In this document: positions 21,693-29,909 of the stretch, piece after piece | Layout: each line of letters starts with the position of its first letter | Numbering within the stretch: position 1 is the stretch's first letter | Assembly: GCA_002256935.1 (NCBI GenBank) | Contig: NCGL01000054.1 | Span: forward strand, 1-35,287 | DNA length: 35,287 nt | DNA from: Bdellovibrio sp. 28-41-41 | GTDB lineage: Bacteria; Bdellovibrionota; Bdellovibrionia; Bdellovibrionales; Bdellovibrionaceae | Reading direction: 5' to 3' | Made by a program: the position numbers and the translations under genes | Notes under the pieces: generated by a model | Database searches by the model: none | Told to the model about the DNA's origin: nothing | The model's input: the letters and a program-made list of their open reading frames with translations, nothing else

Positions 21693-24479
21693 TTAATTCT
21701 TTTCCATAGCAGGTATGCGATCTAAATATTTTTTGTAATCCGATTTCCATTCATTTGAACTCACTTGCTCTTGAGCCATTTTCTTCCATGACTCTGATTC
21801 TTGGCCCTTAAACTGGCCCCAAATATCCTGAGCTTTTTGTAGCTGCCCACGATCGAAATAAAGTTTTCCTAAGCGGAATCTAACTGAAGCCATTTGATTC
21901 GTAGGTTCGTATTGAGTTAACAGCTTGTCGTACCAAACGATAGCTTGGTCGAAATCATTTTCAGAATCATAAATTTTTGCAATTTGTTCTAAACTTCTTT
22001 TGTGAAGATTTTTGTCAACAAGCCCCGTGTCCGTCATTAACGTGTCTACACGTTTAAGTGACTCAACCGCTTCTTTCTTCATCCCTTTTTTCTGCTCGTA
22101 CTGGCTCAAAATAAAATATGGCTCAGCAACATGCTCTGGTTGGCCTTTCCAATATTTTAAAAGTTCCGTTAAATATAGAATCGCACGATCAACATCGCCT
22201 TTTTTGTCATTCAGACTCGAGGCCAGAACGATTCTTTCGATCTGCTCTTTTTCAGTCAAAATGTCTGTTGGCTTGATCTGTTTTAAGTATTCAAGCGCCT
22301 TAGAATAATTTTTATCTTGGTTTTCAGCATTTGCTAAACGAAGATAAAGTTCTGATTCGGACGGCATATCTTCTTTGATTAAAAGAGCTTTGCCGGCTTC
22401 TGTTCCTTTAACTGCCAAAAATTTGTTTAGAACTTCTGTGTAGTAATTAATTGCCGGTTTATAGACGCCACCTTGTTCGTAGGCTTTACCAATTTGATAC
22501 TTGATATCAATGCGGTTTGAATTTTTCAGCCAAGTATCAAAGTATTCAGTATAGATTTTAAGTGCGTCTAAATAGTTGTTCTCTTTAACTTGTTTAGCAA
22601 TTTTTGAATAGATGTTGGAGAAAATACGCTTTGTGAAAAGCTCTCTATCCACTGTCGTTGGATTTTTACGGTAATGATCTATCAGCATCTTTATAGCTTC
22701 GTCATAGGCCTGTCGTTCAGCATAGCCTTCAGAAATCAAAATTTTTGAAAATGAATCGATGCCAACAAGTTCAGATTTCTTAGACAAATCAAGAATTTCA
22801 TTTACTGTAGACGCCACTTCCTTAGGCTTCATGCCCTTCATTTTAGAGGATAAAATTCTAAGTCTCGCTACGATCGCCGACGGGTTATCACCATTACGGA
22901 AATACGTTTCTAAATACGCACCTAAAACTTTATTTTTGTCAGCGCCTAAAATATCTAGCAACTCACCTACGCGAGTCATCGCAAATGGAGTCAGCTGATC
23001 TTGTGGAAACTTTTTAATGAATTCCCGATATGAATCTAAGCTATCTCTATACTTGTCTTGCAAGAACAAAGACTGAGCCTTGTTATAGTATGCATTTGGA
23101 AAATTATTTTGAAATCCTGGCATTTTAGAGATCGCGTCTGCATACATCTGAACGGCTTTACCATAATTTCGTTCAACTAATTTAACATCGCCCTTGCGAT
23201 AAGCAGCTTCTGCTTTCATCTCTTCAAATATAGAATTTTTTTGAAGCTCGTCATAAGACTTAATTGCTTCTTCAAATTGATTCATATTTTGAAAACTCAA
23301 TGCCATTCCTAGCTGAGCTAAATCATTAGAAAACGAACCCTTTTTATTCCACAGTGCATTCTTCGTGTGGTTTTGAAATGAACGAAGTGAATTAAAGTAG
23401 TCTTTTTTCTCGAACGCTAAAACTCCAATCATTAACGAATATTTTTCTGCCATCGGGTGCTCAGGAGTTTTCTGAACTACGTCCTTCATTTTCTGCGTGG
23501 CTAAGTCATAATGACTTGCGCTCTTTTCGTTCTGCCATAAACGCAAATGGACTTGGATGCTCATATTTTGAATAAGATCTTTGTATTCAGACTCTGGATA
23601 TTTTTCCATGAACCAGTCATATGTTTTAAGGAAAACTTGATCTCGTTCGTTTTTAAACAGAGTTTGCAACAAACGTGCGTGTTTGTTGTCTTTTTCATCA
23701 TTCGGCATGATTTCAAATAATGTCTCTGCATTTTTGATTCGTGCCCAGTCAGCTACCGGTAAAATATGATTAGGAAACGGAATATAGTAATTCTCTTTAC
23801 TTTTGATAATCGAACTCTCTTTAATTTCATAATCTTTTAAAGAAAAGCGATCATAAAATGGATCGGCACCATCAAAAATACCGGCTAATTTATTTTCAAA
23901 CGTTTTTTTATCGGCAATTGCCATCAAACCCGACTTTTCAATTTCCAAAAAATCAGCCGTTGCTGGGGCTCGAGTTCCTGATTTAGAGTCTTTAGTCGCT
24001 GCTTGATTGCCAGCCGGTTTAGTTTTATCTGTCGCTACTGGTTTTTCTGCATCTTTAGTGTCTTTATTCGATTTTGTTTTCTTTGAATTTGGAAACAAAT
24101 CTACTACTAAACGAGATGGAGATTCCATCAAGTAATCAAATACATCCAAATCTGTTGCCAAATCTAACGTAATTTTAGTTTTACCATCTGGACCGTTCGC
24201 ATCGATCGATACTTTTTTTACCCAGTCTGCTTTAAAATTTTTAACTTCAGCTAAACTTTTTTGGTCTAATGAATCTAGAGTGATTTCAACGGCGCTGCCG
24301 CCCTTTCTATCTTTCTTTTCAACACTGTAGTCCCAATCCTTACGTCCTGAAAATTCCAAATGGATCGTTTCGTCTTGATAGGAAATATGTGAACTCACGG
24401 GAGTCGCATTTTGATTTGAAAATGCGCTAATTGAAAATAAAAAAGTAACAATAATATAAAATGCTTTTCTTGAAACCAT
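21693..24479 (-). CDS. Secreted AMIN/TPR protein, first gene of the flagellar operon
   Basis: A 928-aa protein with a signal peptide (RKAFYIIVTFLFSISAFS, 4-21), then an AMIN-like beta domain (about 30-130, including LESFx-like LVVDLFPN), a Lys/Thr/Ala-rich linker (about 135-175), and an array of TPR helices from about 275 to 920 (for example FEEAIKSYDELQKNS, YRDSLDSYREFIKKFP, GVYKPAINYYTEVLNKFL, FDQAIVWYDKLLTQYEP). AMIN domains often bind peptidoglycan, and TPR arrays bind proteins, so a periplasmic scaffold at the wall is plausible. It is the first gene before the regulator and flgB. It resembles TPR proteins in Bdellovibrio flagellar clusters. No enzyme motif is visible. Length is at the high end for such proteins. 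Confidence 0.85.
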   Translation of the reverse strand: MVSRKAFYIIVTFLFSISAFSNQNATPVSSHISYQDETIHLEFSGRKDWDYSVEKKDRKGGSAVEITLDSLDQKSLAEVKNFKADWVKKVSIDANGPDGKTKITLDLATDLDVFDYLMESPSRLVVDLFPNSKKTKSNKDTKDAEKPVATDKTKPAGNQAATKDSKSGTRAPATADFLEIEKSGLMAIADKKTFENKLAGIFDGADPFYDRFSLKDYEIKESSIIKSKENYYIPFPNHILPVADWARIKNAETLFEIMPNDEKDNKHARLLQTLFKNERDQVFLKTYDWFMEKYPESEYKDLIQNMSIQVHLRLWQNEKSASHYDLATQKMKDVVQKTPEHPMAEKYSLMIGVLAFEKKDYFNSLRSFQNHTKNALWNKKGSFSNDLAQLGMALSFQNMNQFEEAIKSYDELQKNSIFEEMKAEAAYRKGDVKLVERNYGKAVQMYADAISKMPGFQNNFPNAYYNKAQSLFLQDKYRDSLDSYREFIKKFPQDQLTPFAMTRVGELLDILGADKNKVLGAYLETYFRNGDNPSAIVARLRILSSKMKGMKPKEVASTVNEILDLSKKSELVGIDSFSKILISEGYAERQAYDEAIKMLIDHYRKNPTTVDRELFTKRIFSNIYSKIAKQVKENNYLDALKIYTEYFDTWLKNSNRIDIKYQIGKAYEQGGVYKPAINYYTEVLNKFLAVKGTEAGKALLIKEDMPSESELYLRLANAENQDKNYSKALEYLKQIKPTDILTEKEQIERIVLASSLNDKKGDVDRAILYLTELLKYWKGQPEHVAEPYFILSQYEQKKGMKKEAVESLKRVDTLMTDTGLVDKNLHKRSLEQIAKIYDSENDFDQAIVWYDKLLTQYEPTNQMASVRFRLGKLYFDRGQLQKAQDIWGQFKGQESESWKKMAQEQVSSNEWKSDYKKYLDRIPAMEKN

Positions 24480-24494
24480 TGTAAAAAACTAAAA

Positions 24495-24510
24495 TGCACA
24501 TTGAATGCCA
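24495..24510 (-). promoter_or_regulatory. Candidate sigma-54 promoter before the flagellar operon
   Basis: On the minus strand TGGCATTCAATGTGCA has the GG-N10-GC layout, TGGCA at -24 and TGCA at -12. It matches 9 of 12 fixed positions of the consensus. Transcription would begin about 5 bases before the ATG at 24479, giving an almost leaderless mRNA, which counts against it or against that start. No other promoter with this fit is seen in the spacer. Confidence 0.45.
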
Positions 24511-24529
24511 CTGGACTTCACATCAAAGG

Positions 24530-24550
24530 TATAGGAAAAAATATCCTATA
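24530..24550. promoter_or_regulatory. Palindrome upstream of the candidate sigma-54 promoter
   Basis: TATAGGA and TCCTATA form a 7-bp inverted repeat 7 bases apart, about 45-65 bases upstream of the predicted start of the flagellar transcript. This suits a dimer of a Fis-HTH regulator, for example the one encoded next in the operon. It could equally serve the divergent lipoprotein gene. Confidence 0.35.
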
Positions 24551-24654
24551 AAGAATTAATCGAAATTGGTAAACCTGGACTGACAGATTACTGACGGTCG
24601 AGTTTTACTTTTTGACATTTAAAATTTAACCAGAGCTACCGAAAAGAAATCTGT

Positions 24655-25149
24655 ATGAACACCACCCACCGCGTTTTTCTACTATTGCCGTTTATCTTTT
24701 TGCTTAATTCATGCATTACGATTGGGGTTTCCAAAGATCCTGAGCCGGCTAAGAATCTTGAGTTCAAAGCACCCGGAAATCCATTCTCAGATTTGAAATC
24801 TAAGACCGGTGATAAAGCCTGGATCTCTAGCAAAACTAACAACGTGATCTCATACATTTCAGATTGTGCTCCTAACCAGGATCCGACGCTCGATCAACTA
24901 GAACAAGACGCCCTATCGGGTTTGGAAAAACTAGAAATCAAAAGCCGCGAAGAAGTTCCTTACAATCAGCGTACGGCACGCACAACGGTCGGTGAAGGCT
25001 TCATCGATGGCGTAAAAGTAAAAATCAACGTTGTTTCATTCAAAAAGAACGGCTGCAGTTACAATTTGATATACGGTGGCGTAGCAGAACATTTTGATAG
25101 CGAAAGCTCAGAATTTAAACAGTTCACTGAAAACTTTAGGGCACCATGA
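24655..25149 (+). CDS. Lipoprotein at head of the Mla operon
   Basis: A 164-aa lipoprotein: hydrophobic start FLLLPFIFLL, lipobox LLNSC with Cys20. The mature domain is alpha/beta with QDPTLDQLEQDALSGLEKLEIKSREEVPYN and ARTTVGEGFIDGVKVKINVVSFKKNGCSYNLIYGG. It has two Cys (about 83 and 143) that may pair. I do not know the family. The ATGA overlap with mlaE and the co-transcribed MCE gene suggest a lipid-transport accessory in the periplasm, as a lipoprotein is a usual Mla part (MlaA/MlaC-like roles, not homologues as far as I can see). Confidence 0.85.
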   Translation: MNTTHRVFLLLPFIFLLNSCITIGVSKDPEPAKNLEFKAPGNPFSDLKSKTGDKAWISSKTNNVISYISDCAPNQDPTLDQLEQDALSGLEKLEIKSREEVPYNQRTARTTVGEGFIDGVKVKINVVSFKKNGCSYNLIYGGVAEHFDSESSEFKQFTENFRAP

Positions 25150-25943
25150 TCCACGCATTTATTGCCTCTTCCCCTCTATACTTGTTCATTCTCGAAATCC
25201 TAAAGTTCTATGGCGGAATAGGGGTCCTTACACTTCAGCTGATGCGTGATACATTTAAAGGCAAGATCTATTGGAAACTCGTCATGGAGCAGGTATTTCA
25301 AGTCGGCAACCGCTCGCTTCCGTTGATCGTAGTTACTGCCATCAGCACTGGTATGGTTATGTCTCTTCAATTTGGTCTAGGTTTAGAGAAGTTCGGTGGA
25401 AAGATGTACGTACCCAAACTCGTTTCCCTCATCGTACTTCGCGAGATGGGTCCTGTGTTTACATCACTCATGGTCGCTGCGCGAGTAGGCGCCGGTTTCG
25501 CCTCAGAAATTGGCAGTATGGTAGTTACTCAACAAATCGATGCGATTCGTGCGCTAGGCACATCGCCGCTGAAAACGATCGTCATTCCTCGAGTCATCGC
25601 GACATTTATATCTCTTCCGCTTCTAGTGGCTATCGCCAACGTGGTCAGTAATTTCGGCGCTTTGCTAGTTGGCTACTCGGAATTGAAATTAGATCCTAAT
25701 TTTTATGTATTAAAAATTATTCAAACTGTAACAATGATGGATTACTTCTCTGGATTTTTGAAAAGTTTCGTATTTGCACTTTGTATCGCTATCCCATCTT
25801 GCTATTTCGGTCTGACCGTTAAAAACGGAACTAAAGAAGTTGGCATGGCCACAACGAAAGCGGTCGTTGTATCGTCAATTCTAGTTCTAGTCGGAAACTT
25901 CTTCTTGTCTAAATTATTTTGGATAATGGAAAGACTGACATGA
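25146..25943 (+). CDS. mlaE: MlaE-type permease of MCE lipid transporter
   Basis: The inner-membrane permease of an MCE (Mla/Ttg2/Mce) phospholipid ABC transporter. The 265-aa protein has about five membrane helices and the family core: the LVSLIVLREMGPVFTSLMVAARVGAGFASEIGSM region (about residues 95-130) and the QIDAIRALGTSP motif (about 134-145), which couples to the ATPase. It overlaps the lipoprotein gene before it and mlaF after it by 4 bp each. Complete. Confidence 0.95.
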   Translation: MIHAFIASSPLYLFILEILKFYGGIGVLTLQLMRDTFKGKIYWKLVMEQVFQVGNRSLPLIVVTAISTGMVMSLQFGLGLEKFGGKMYVPKLVSLIVLREMGPVFTSLMVAARVGAGFASEIGSMVVTQQIDAIRALGTSPLKTIVIPRVIATFISLPLLVAIANVVSNFGALLVGYSELKLDPNFYVLKIIQTVTMMDYFSGFLKSFVFALCIAIPSCYFGLTVKNGTKEVGMATTKAVVVSSILVLVGNFFLSKLFWIMERLT

Positions 25944-26662
25944 TTGAAGTTAAAAATTTCCGCAAATCATTTGGCTCTAAAGAAGTTCACAAAGGCATCA
26001 CTTTCTCTGTAAAGAAAGGCGAATGCATGGGTTTGATTGGTGGATCTGGCGTTGGTAAAAGTGTTATATTACGTAGTTTGATCGGTCTAGAAAAGCCCGA
26101 CAACGGCGAAATCTTTATCGATGGCGAAGAAATCACTCGTTACAAAGAAAATGATTTAGTCGAAATTCGCAAAAAAGTAGCCTATGTATTTCAAGGCGGA
26201 GCTCTATTTGACTCGATGACAGTATATGAGAACTTGGCTTATCCTTTACGCGAACATACTAATAAGTCAGAAGCCGAGATTAAAAAAATGATTTCTGATC
26301 AATTAGGAGAATTCGGCTTACCAAAAACAGAAGGTTTGTACCCGGCCAATCTATCTGGCGGCATGCAAAAACGCGTGGGCCTAGCTCGTGCACTCATGAT
26401 GCAGCCAAAATTGATTCTGTATGACGAGCCAACGGCGGGTCTAGATCCGTCCAATACCCGCAAAATTCAGGAACATATTCTTAAGCTAAAGGCCACGGGT
26501 ATCACATCGATCCTAGTTACACACGATATGCCGACTGCATTCGCGGTGTGTGATAAAATGTCATTCATTTTGGATGGCAAAATCGCTTTTGAAGGTTCAC
26601 TCAACGAAATTCATCAGGATAAAAGCGGTATAGTTAAAAAATTCATTGATGGAGAAGGCTAA
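25940..26662 (+). CDS. mlaF: MlaF-type ATPase of MCE lipid transporter
   Basis: ABC ATPase that powers the MCE transporter. I take the ATG at 25940 (MIEVKNFRKSFG), overlapping the mlaE stop; the open frame extends 7 codons upstream. Walker A is GGSGVGKSVILRSLIG, Q-loop VAYVFQGGALFDSMTV, signature LSGGMQKRVGLARAL, Walker B KLILYDEPTAGLDP, and the switch His is in VTHD. The family-typical VFQ.GALFDS.TV and DPSNT... are present. About 240 aa, normal. Complete. Confidence 0.95.
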   Translation: MIEVKNFRKSFGSKEVHKGITFSVKKGECMGLIGGSGVGKSVILRSLIGLEKPDNGEIFIDGEEITRYKENDLVEIRKKVAYVFQGGALFDSMTVYENLAYPLREHTNKSEAEIKKMISDQLGEFGLPKTEGLYPANLSGGMQKRVGLARALMMQPKLILYDEPTAGLDPSNTRKIQEHILKLKATGITSILVTHDMPTAFAVCDKMSFILDGKIAFEGSLNEIHQDKSGIVKKFIDGEG

Positions 26663-26663
26663 T

Positions 26664-27473
26664 ATGGAAACCACACTAAAAAACCAAATCAAAGTCGGAA
26701 TTTTCCTAGTCTTGGGTATCGTCATCACCATGGGCAGTATCTTTATGTTAGGCGCGAACAAAGCTTTGTTCTCTAACTTTACTCATCTATATGCTGATTT
26801 TGAAAACGTACAGGGTCTAGCTCGTGGTAGCGTAGTATCGTTATCCGGTGTGGTTATTGGAAATATCGAAGCGATTGATTTCGTTCCAGAGAAAAACTTA
26901 CTTCGGGTAAATATGAAAATCGAAAACGATTACTTAAGACGCGTATTTAAAGGCTCTGAAGTAGAAATCCGCACACAAGGTGCTTTGGGTGACAAATTTA
27001 TTTATATCATCCCGGGTGATCCGCGCGCTGAAGCTATCAAAGACGGTGATACTTTACCGATCGCGAAATCGACAGATATCCTAAACGTAATATCTGAACG
27101 CGGGAAAGAAACCGAGAAAATTTTTGATATTATTAATGAAGTCTATAAACTGACTAAAACGCTGAACCATGAAAATCACATTGGAACGATGGTGGCCAAC
27201 ATGAGCCAAGCTAGCCGCGATTTTAAAATAATCAGCGAAAAATCGTTAAAAATCGTTTCTGACTTTTCAGATGGTAAATCACCATCTGTTCAAATGAAAG
27301 CGTCCATCGATAAGCTAAACAATATCCTCGGTAAAATAGACCGCGGCGAAGGCACACTGGGCGCCTTAGTAAACGATTCTAGCTTGCACGATCAGCTCAA
27401 AGCCCTTGTTGGCGGCAGCCAACGCAAGAACCACGTTAAGTCCCTAATGCGAACGTCGATCGAAAAAGACTAA
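26664..27473 (+). CDS. mlaD: MlaD-type MCE lipid-binding protein
   Basis: The membrane-anchored periplasmic MCE protein that passes lipid to MlaEF. I chose the ATG at 26664 (METTLKNQIKVG), one base after mlaF, with GGAGAAGG upstream; an upstream TTG is an artefact. One membrane segment lies at about 11-32 (VGIFLVLGIVITMGSIFML), then the MCE domain at about 40-120 (ADFENVQGLARGSVVSLSGVVIGNI... GALGDKFIYIIPGDP). A helical, polar tail follows to residue 269. It is longer than MlaD of E. coli. Followed by a strong terminator. Confidence 0.95.
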   Translation: METTLKNQIKVGIFLVLGIVITMGSIFMLGANKALFSNFTHLYADFENVQGLARGSVVSLSGVVIGNIEAIDFVPEKNLLRVNMKIENDYLRRVFKGSEVEIRTQGALGDKFIYIIPGDPRAEAIKDGDTLPIAKSTDILNVISERGKETEKIFDIINEVYKLTKTLNHENHIGTMVANMSQASRDFKIISEKSLKIVSDFSDGKSPSVQMKASIDKLNNILGKIDRGEGTLGALVNDSSLHDQLKALVGGSQRKNHVKSLMRTSIEKD

Positions 27474-27484
27474 ACCACAAAATA

Positions 27485-27512
27485 AAAAACCCGGTGTCAT
27501 CACCGGGTTTTT
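27485..27512. terminator. Bidirectional intrinsic terminator
   Basis: AAAAAACCCGGTG / CACCGGGTTTTT with loop TCAT. The A-run on the left and T-run on the right make it work in both directions, so it ends the Mla operon (+) and the lipoprotein-like gene at 27540-28172 (-). Confidence 0.9.
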
Positions 27513-27539
27513 AGTTTCAGAATCTCTGTATTATCTATG

Positions 27540-28172
27540 TTACAAGCATTTTCGACTATCCAAATGATTTCTTAAGTACGCAACAAATCCATTGAACACA
27601 TCTTTGTATTCAGAACACAAATCTAAACTTTGTGTGCAACCAGCTACTTCACCCAATTTAATTTTTGTACCATTAGCGTATTCCACACCAGCAAATGGAT
27701 ATTTGTAAATCTGTGCACAAGCCACATCTTCACGATTCGCAGGAACATTAGGTTGGCAAACTTTCACACTTTGCAAAATAGCTTTGAACTCTTCAAGTTC
27801 CTGACGACGTAAACACAAGCGAGTGGCGTTCACCACTCCACCGTCCAGGTCTACATAGCGCATTTCACCATTAGATAGGTTGATTTTCAAATTCTGAGAA
27901 TCACGCACTGACTTCCTTTGAATATCGTTCTCTGCATATAAAGAACGTAATGATATATCTATATAATCAGCGGTACTCAAATCCACGTTGTCGATTTTAT
28001 CCATTGAATTAGATGTAGGGTTTAGATCCACAGCCGCGCCCGATGTTGCCGGTGTAAACGCCGACGAACCTGCAGCCTGTGCACAGTTTTGAAAAGTACC
28101 AACTAAAATTATACTGGAAAACGAAAGCAGAATAACTTTCGCAATAGTATTCGGTTTCAACTCACACCCCAC
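27540..28172 (-). CDS. Lipoprotein-like secreted protein, 210 aa
   Basis: An N-terminal hydrophobic stretch (AKVILLSFSSIILVGTF) is followed by QNCAQ, with Cys at residue 30. The lipobox is not standard, but an FQNC ending is a form seen in lipoproteins of Bdellovibrio-type bacteria. The mature part carries several Cys (LCLRRQELEEFKAILQSVKVCQP; VACAQIYKYPFAGVEYANGTKIKLGEVAGCTQSLDLC), a paired-Cys arrangement, and a final SRKCL. The start is a GTG without a clear ribosome site; a TTG four codons in is possible. Family unknown. Confidence 0.75.
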   Translation of the reverse strand: MGCELKPNTIAKVILLSFSSIILVGTFQNCAQAAGSSAFTPATSGAAVDLNPTSNSMDKIDNVDLSTADYIDISLRSLYAENDIQRKSVRDSQNLKINLSNGEMRYVDLDGGVVNATRLCLRRQELEEFKAILQSVKVCQPNVPANREDVACAQIYKYPFAGVEYANGTKIKLGEVAGCTQSLDLCSEYKDVFNGFVAYLRNHLDSRKCL

Positions 28173-28354
28173 GTTTGTCTAGAATAGTATAGGATAGTGT
28201 GTTTTCAAAATTTAGACTTCAATTTGTCTCAGCTTGAGCCGAACAAAATAGCATTGCTTCCCAAATTCAAAGTGAGGCGATCTATATCAAGATTAATTGA
28301 GTCATAGAATTATTAGACAGGCCGATCTTTATTGTAGGTAAGGGAGACAACGTT

Positions 28355-28738
28355 ATGAGTTTAACAGTAGCTATTTTCGAAGACGATAAAGATGTAGCTG
28401 ACCTTCTAAAAGAAATGATGGAAACAAAAGATTTCAATGTCATGACGTTCTACAACCTAAAAGATATGAACTGGCAGAATTGCGATATCGTATTGGGTGA
28501 CTATAAAAATAAAATAGTCGCATTTAAGACGTTACAATCAGAATGCTCAAAACGAAACATTCCACTATTAGCTATTTCAGGTGACAATACAGATCACCTT
28601 CCTCAGCTTCTTAAGCCATTTTCAATTGAAGAGCTGCAATCCACGATTCTTGAAACACTGGTGCACTTTAAACGAAATGTTCTAAAACACCACGAAGCCA
28701 TATCTGAAAATTCAAATTTATTTAAAAAGACGTCTTAA
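28355..28738 (+). CDS. Single-domain response regulator
   Basis: A stand-alone receiver domain (CheY-like, 127 aa). E9-D10-D11 form the acidic pocket, D49 (CDIVLGDYKNK) is the phosphorylation site, S75 in LLAISGD is the switch residue, and K87 in LLKPFSIEEL is the conserved Lys. The C-terminal 25 residues after the domain are polar. It has a GGGAG ribosome site about 9 bases before the ATG. No kinase lies nearby, so the partner is unknown. It could be a CheY-type or a phosphorelay protein. Confidence 0.9.
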   Translation: MSLTVAIFEDDKDVADLLKEMMETKDFNVMTFYNLKDMNWQNCDIVLGDYKNKIVAFKTLQSECSKRNIPLLAISGDNTDHLPQLLKPFSIEELQSTILETLVHFKRNVLKHHEAISENSNLFKKTS

Positions 28739-28759
28739 AAAAATAGATGGGGATGTTAA

Positions 28760-28779
28760 AGTCTGCCAGAACGCAGACT
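28760..28779 (+). terminator. Hairpin after the response regulator
   Basis: AGTCTGC / GCAGACT with 6-base loop, 22 bp after the stop. No T-tract follows. It may terminate or be a stability hairpin. The rest of 28739-28902 shows no ORF. Confidence 0.4.
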
Positions 28780-28902
28780 GAAACGTACCAAAATGTTAAC
28801 CAATATTTGATTTAAAAATTTGGTAAAAGTGCAAACCCTGCACAAAAGCCAATTCTTCAAGCCAGATGTCAAAGAAGCCAGGCACTAGCCCCGCCCGCAG
28901 AC

Positions 28903-28929
28903 AAAAAAAAAGGAACCCGATGGTTCCTT
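28903..28929 (-). terminator. Intrinsic terminator of rplM-rpsI
   Basis: On the minus strand AGGAACC / GGTTCCT with a 4-base loop is followed by a nine-base T-run, about 30 bp after the rpsI stop. Confidence 0.9.
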
Positions 28930-28960
28930 TCTCTCTGTATCCAAAAATACAAAACGAATA

Positions 28961-29359
28961 TTAGCGTTTTGAGTATTGGTAACGTTTACGAGCACCTGAC
29001 TTACCGTATTTCTTACGCTCAACCATTCTAGGGTCACGAGTAAGATAGCCAGCTTTTTTCAAAGTCGCTCTGAATTCAGGATTAAATGCTTGAAGAGCAC
29101 GTGAGATTCCAAGACGGATAGCACCGGCTTGTCCTGCTTCACCACCACCAGCTACAGTGATTTTTGCATCAAACTTTCCAGATTGTAATAATAAATCGAA
29201 CGGCTGCATAACAACCATGCGAGATTGAAGACGTGTCATGTATTCTTCTAGTTTTTCACCGTTTACAGTGAAAGTACCTTTACCAGGTTTAAGGAAAACA
29301 CGAGCCGTGCTCGTTTTTCTTCTTCCAGTTGCATAAAATAATTTTTCCATAGTTGCCAT
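28961..29359 (-). CDS. rpsI: 30S ribosomal protein S9
   Basis: The 132-aa S9 is complete. YATGRRKTSTARVFLKPGKG is the N-terminal motif; VAGGGEAGQAGAIRLGISRAL and the Arg/Lys tail ERKKYGKSGARKRYQYSKR, which reaches the P site, are family marks. The ATG at 29359 is chosen over one three codons in because AGAGGA lies 8 bases before it. It follows rplM by 14 bp. Confidence 0.98.
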   Translation of the reverse strand: MATMEKLFYATGRRKTSTARVFLKPGKGTFTVNGEKLEEYMTRLQSRMVVMQPFDLLLQSGKFDAKITVAGGGEAGQAGAIRLGISRALQAFNPEFRATLKKAGYLTRDPRMVERKKYGKSGARKRYQYSKR

Positions 29360-29373
29360 TATCTATATCCTCT

Positions 29374-29814
29374 TTATTTCACTTGGTAAGGTGTCGGTTT
29401 TTGAGCAGCGTGATCATGAGTGGCCGCTTTGTACGCCTTCATTTTCAAGATCAAGTGTCTAGACATTTTGTTAGTTGGTAACATACCGCGAACTGCTTCG
29501 TGCATGATGAAAGAAGAATCATCTTCTTTTATTTGTGCAGCTGTTTTCGTTTTCATTGAACCGAAAAAGCGAGAGTGACGGTAGTATTTTTTAGAATCCC
29601 ATTTAGAACCAGTTAGAACCATTTTGTCAGTATTGATTACGACAACAAAGTCACCAGTGTCCGCGTGAGGTGTAAAAAGAGTTTTATGCTTTCCACGTAG
29701 AAGGTTAGCAATGTGAGTTGCTACACGGCCTACTTTTTGGTCAGCAGCATCGATCAAGTGCCATGCGCGCTGTACTTCTTCAGACTTTGCCATGAAAGTT
29801 TTTGTTTGTTTCAT
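29374..29814 (-). CDS. rplM: 50S ribosomal protein L13
   Basis: L13, 146 aa, is complete: WHLIDAADQKVGRVATHIANLLRGKHK, GDFVVVINTDKMVLTG, KKYYRHSRFFG and EAVRGMLPTNKMSRHLILKMKAY are all canonical. The usual operon is rplM-rpsI, and truA lies just upstream as often. Confidence 0.98.
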   Translation of the reverse strand: MKQTKTFMAKSEEVQRAWHLIDAADQKVGRVATHIANLLRGKHKTLFTPHADTGDFVVVINTDKMVLTGSKWDSKKYYRHSRFFGSMKTKTAAQIKEDDSSFIMHEAVRGMLPTNKMSRHLILKMKAYKAATHDHAAQKPTPYQVK

Positions 29815-29909
29815 TTACTTGCTCCAGTATCTTTCTTTAACGCCTAATTAAGTTGCATCATTAATCAGTTGTATCATTGAGGTTTAGAATTATGTTTTTT
29901 ACAACGGGG

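Noticed and set aside
25271..25651. 126-aa ORF in another frame of mlaE
   Set aside because: A shadow frame; the Arg/Ser/Tyr-rich composition matches out-of-frame translation of a membrane protein gene.
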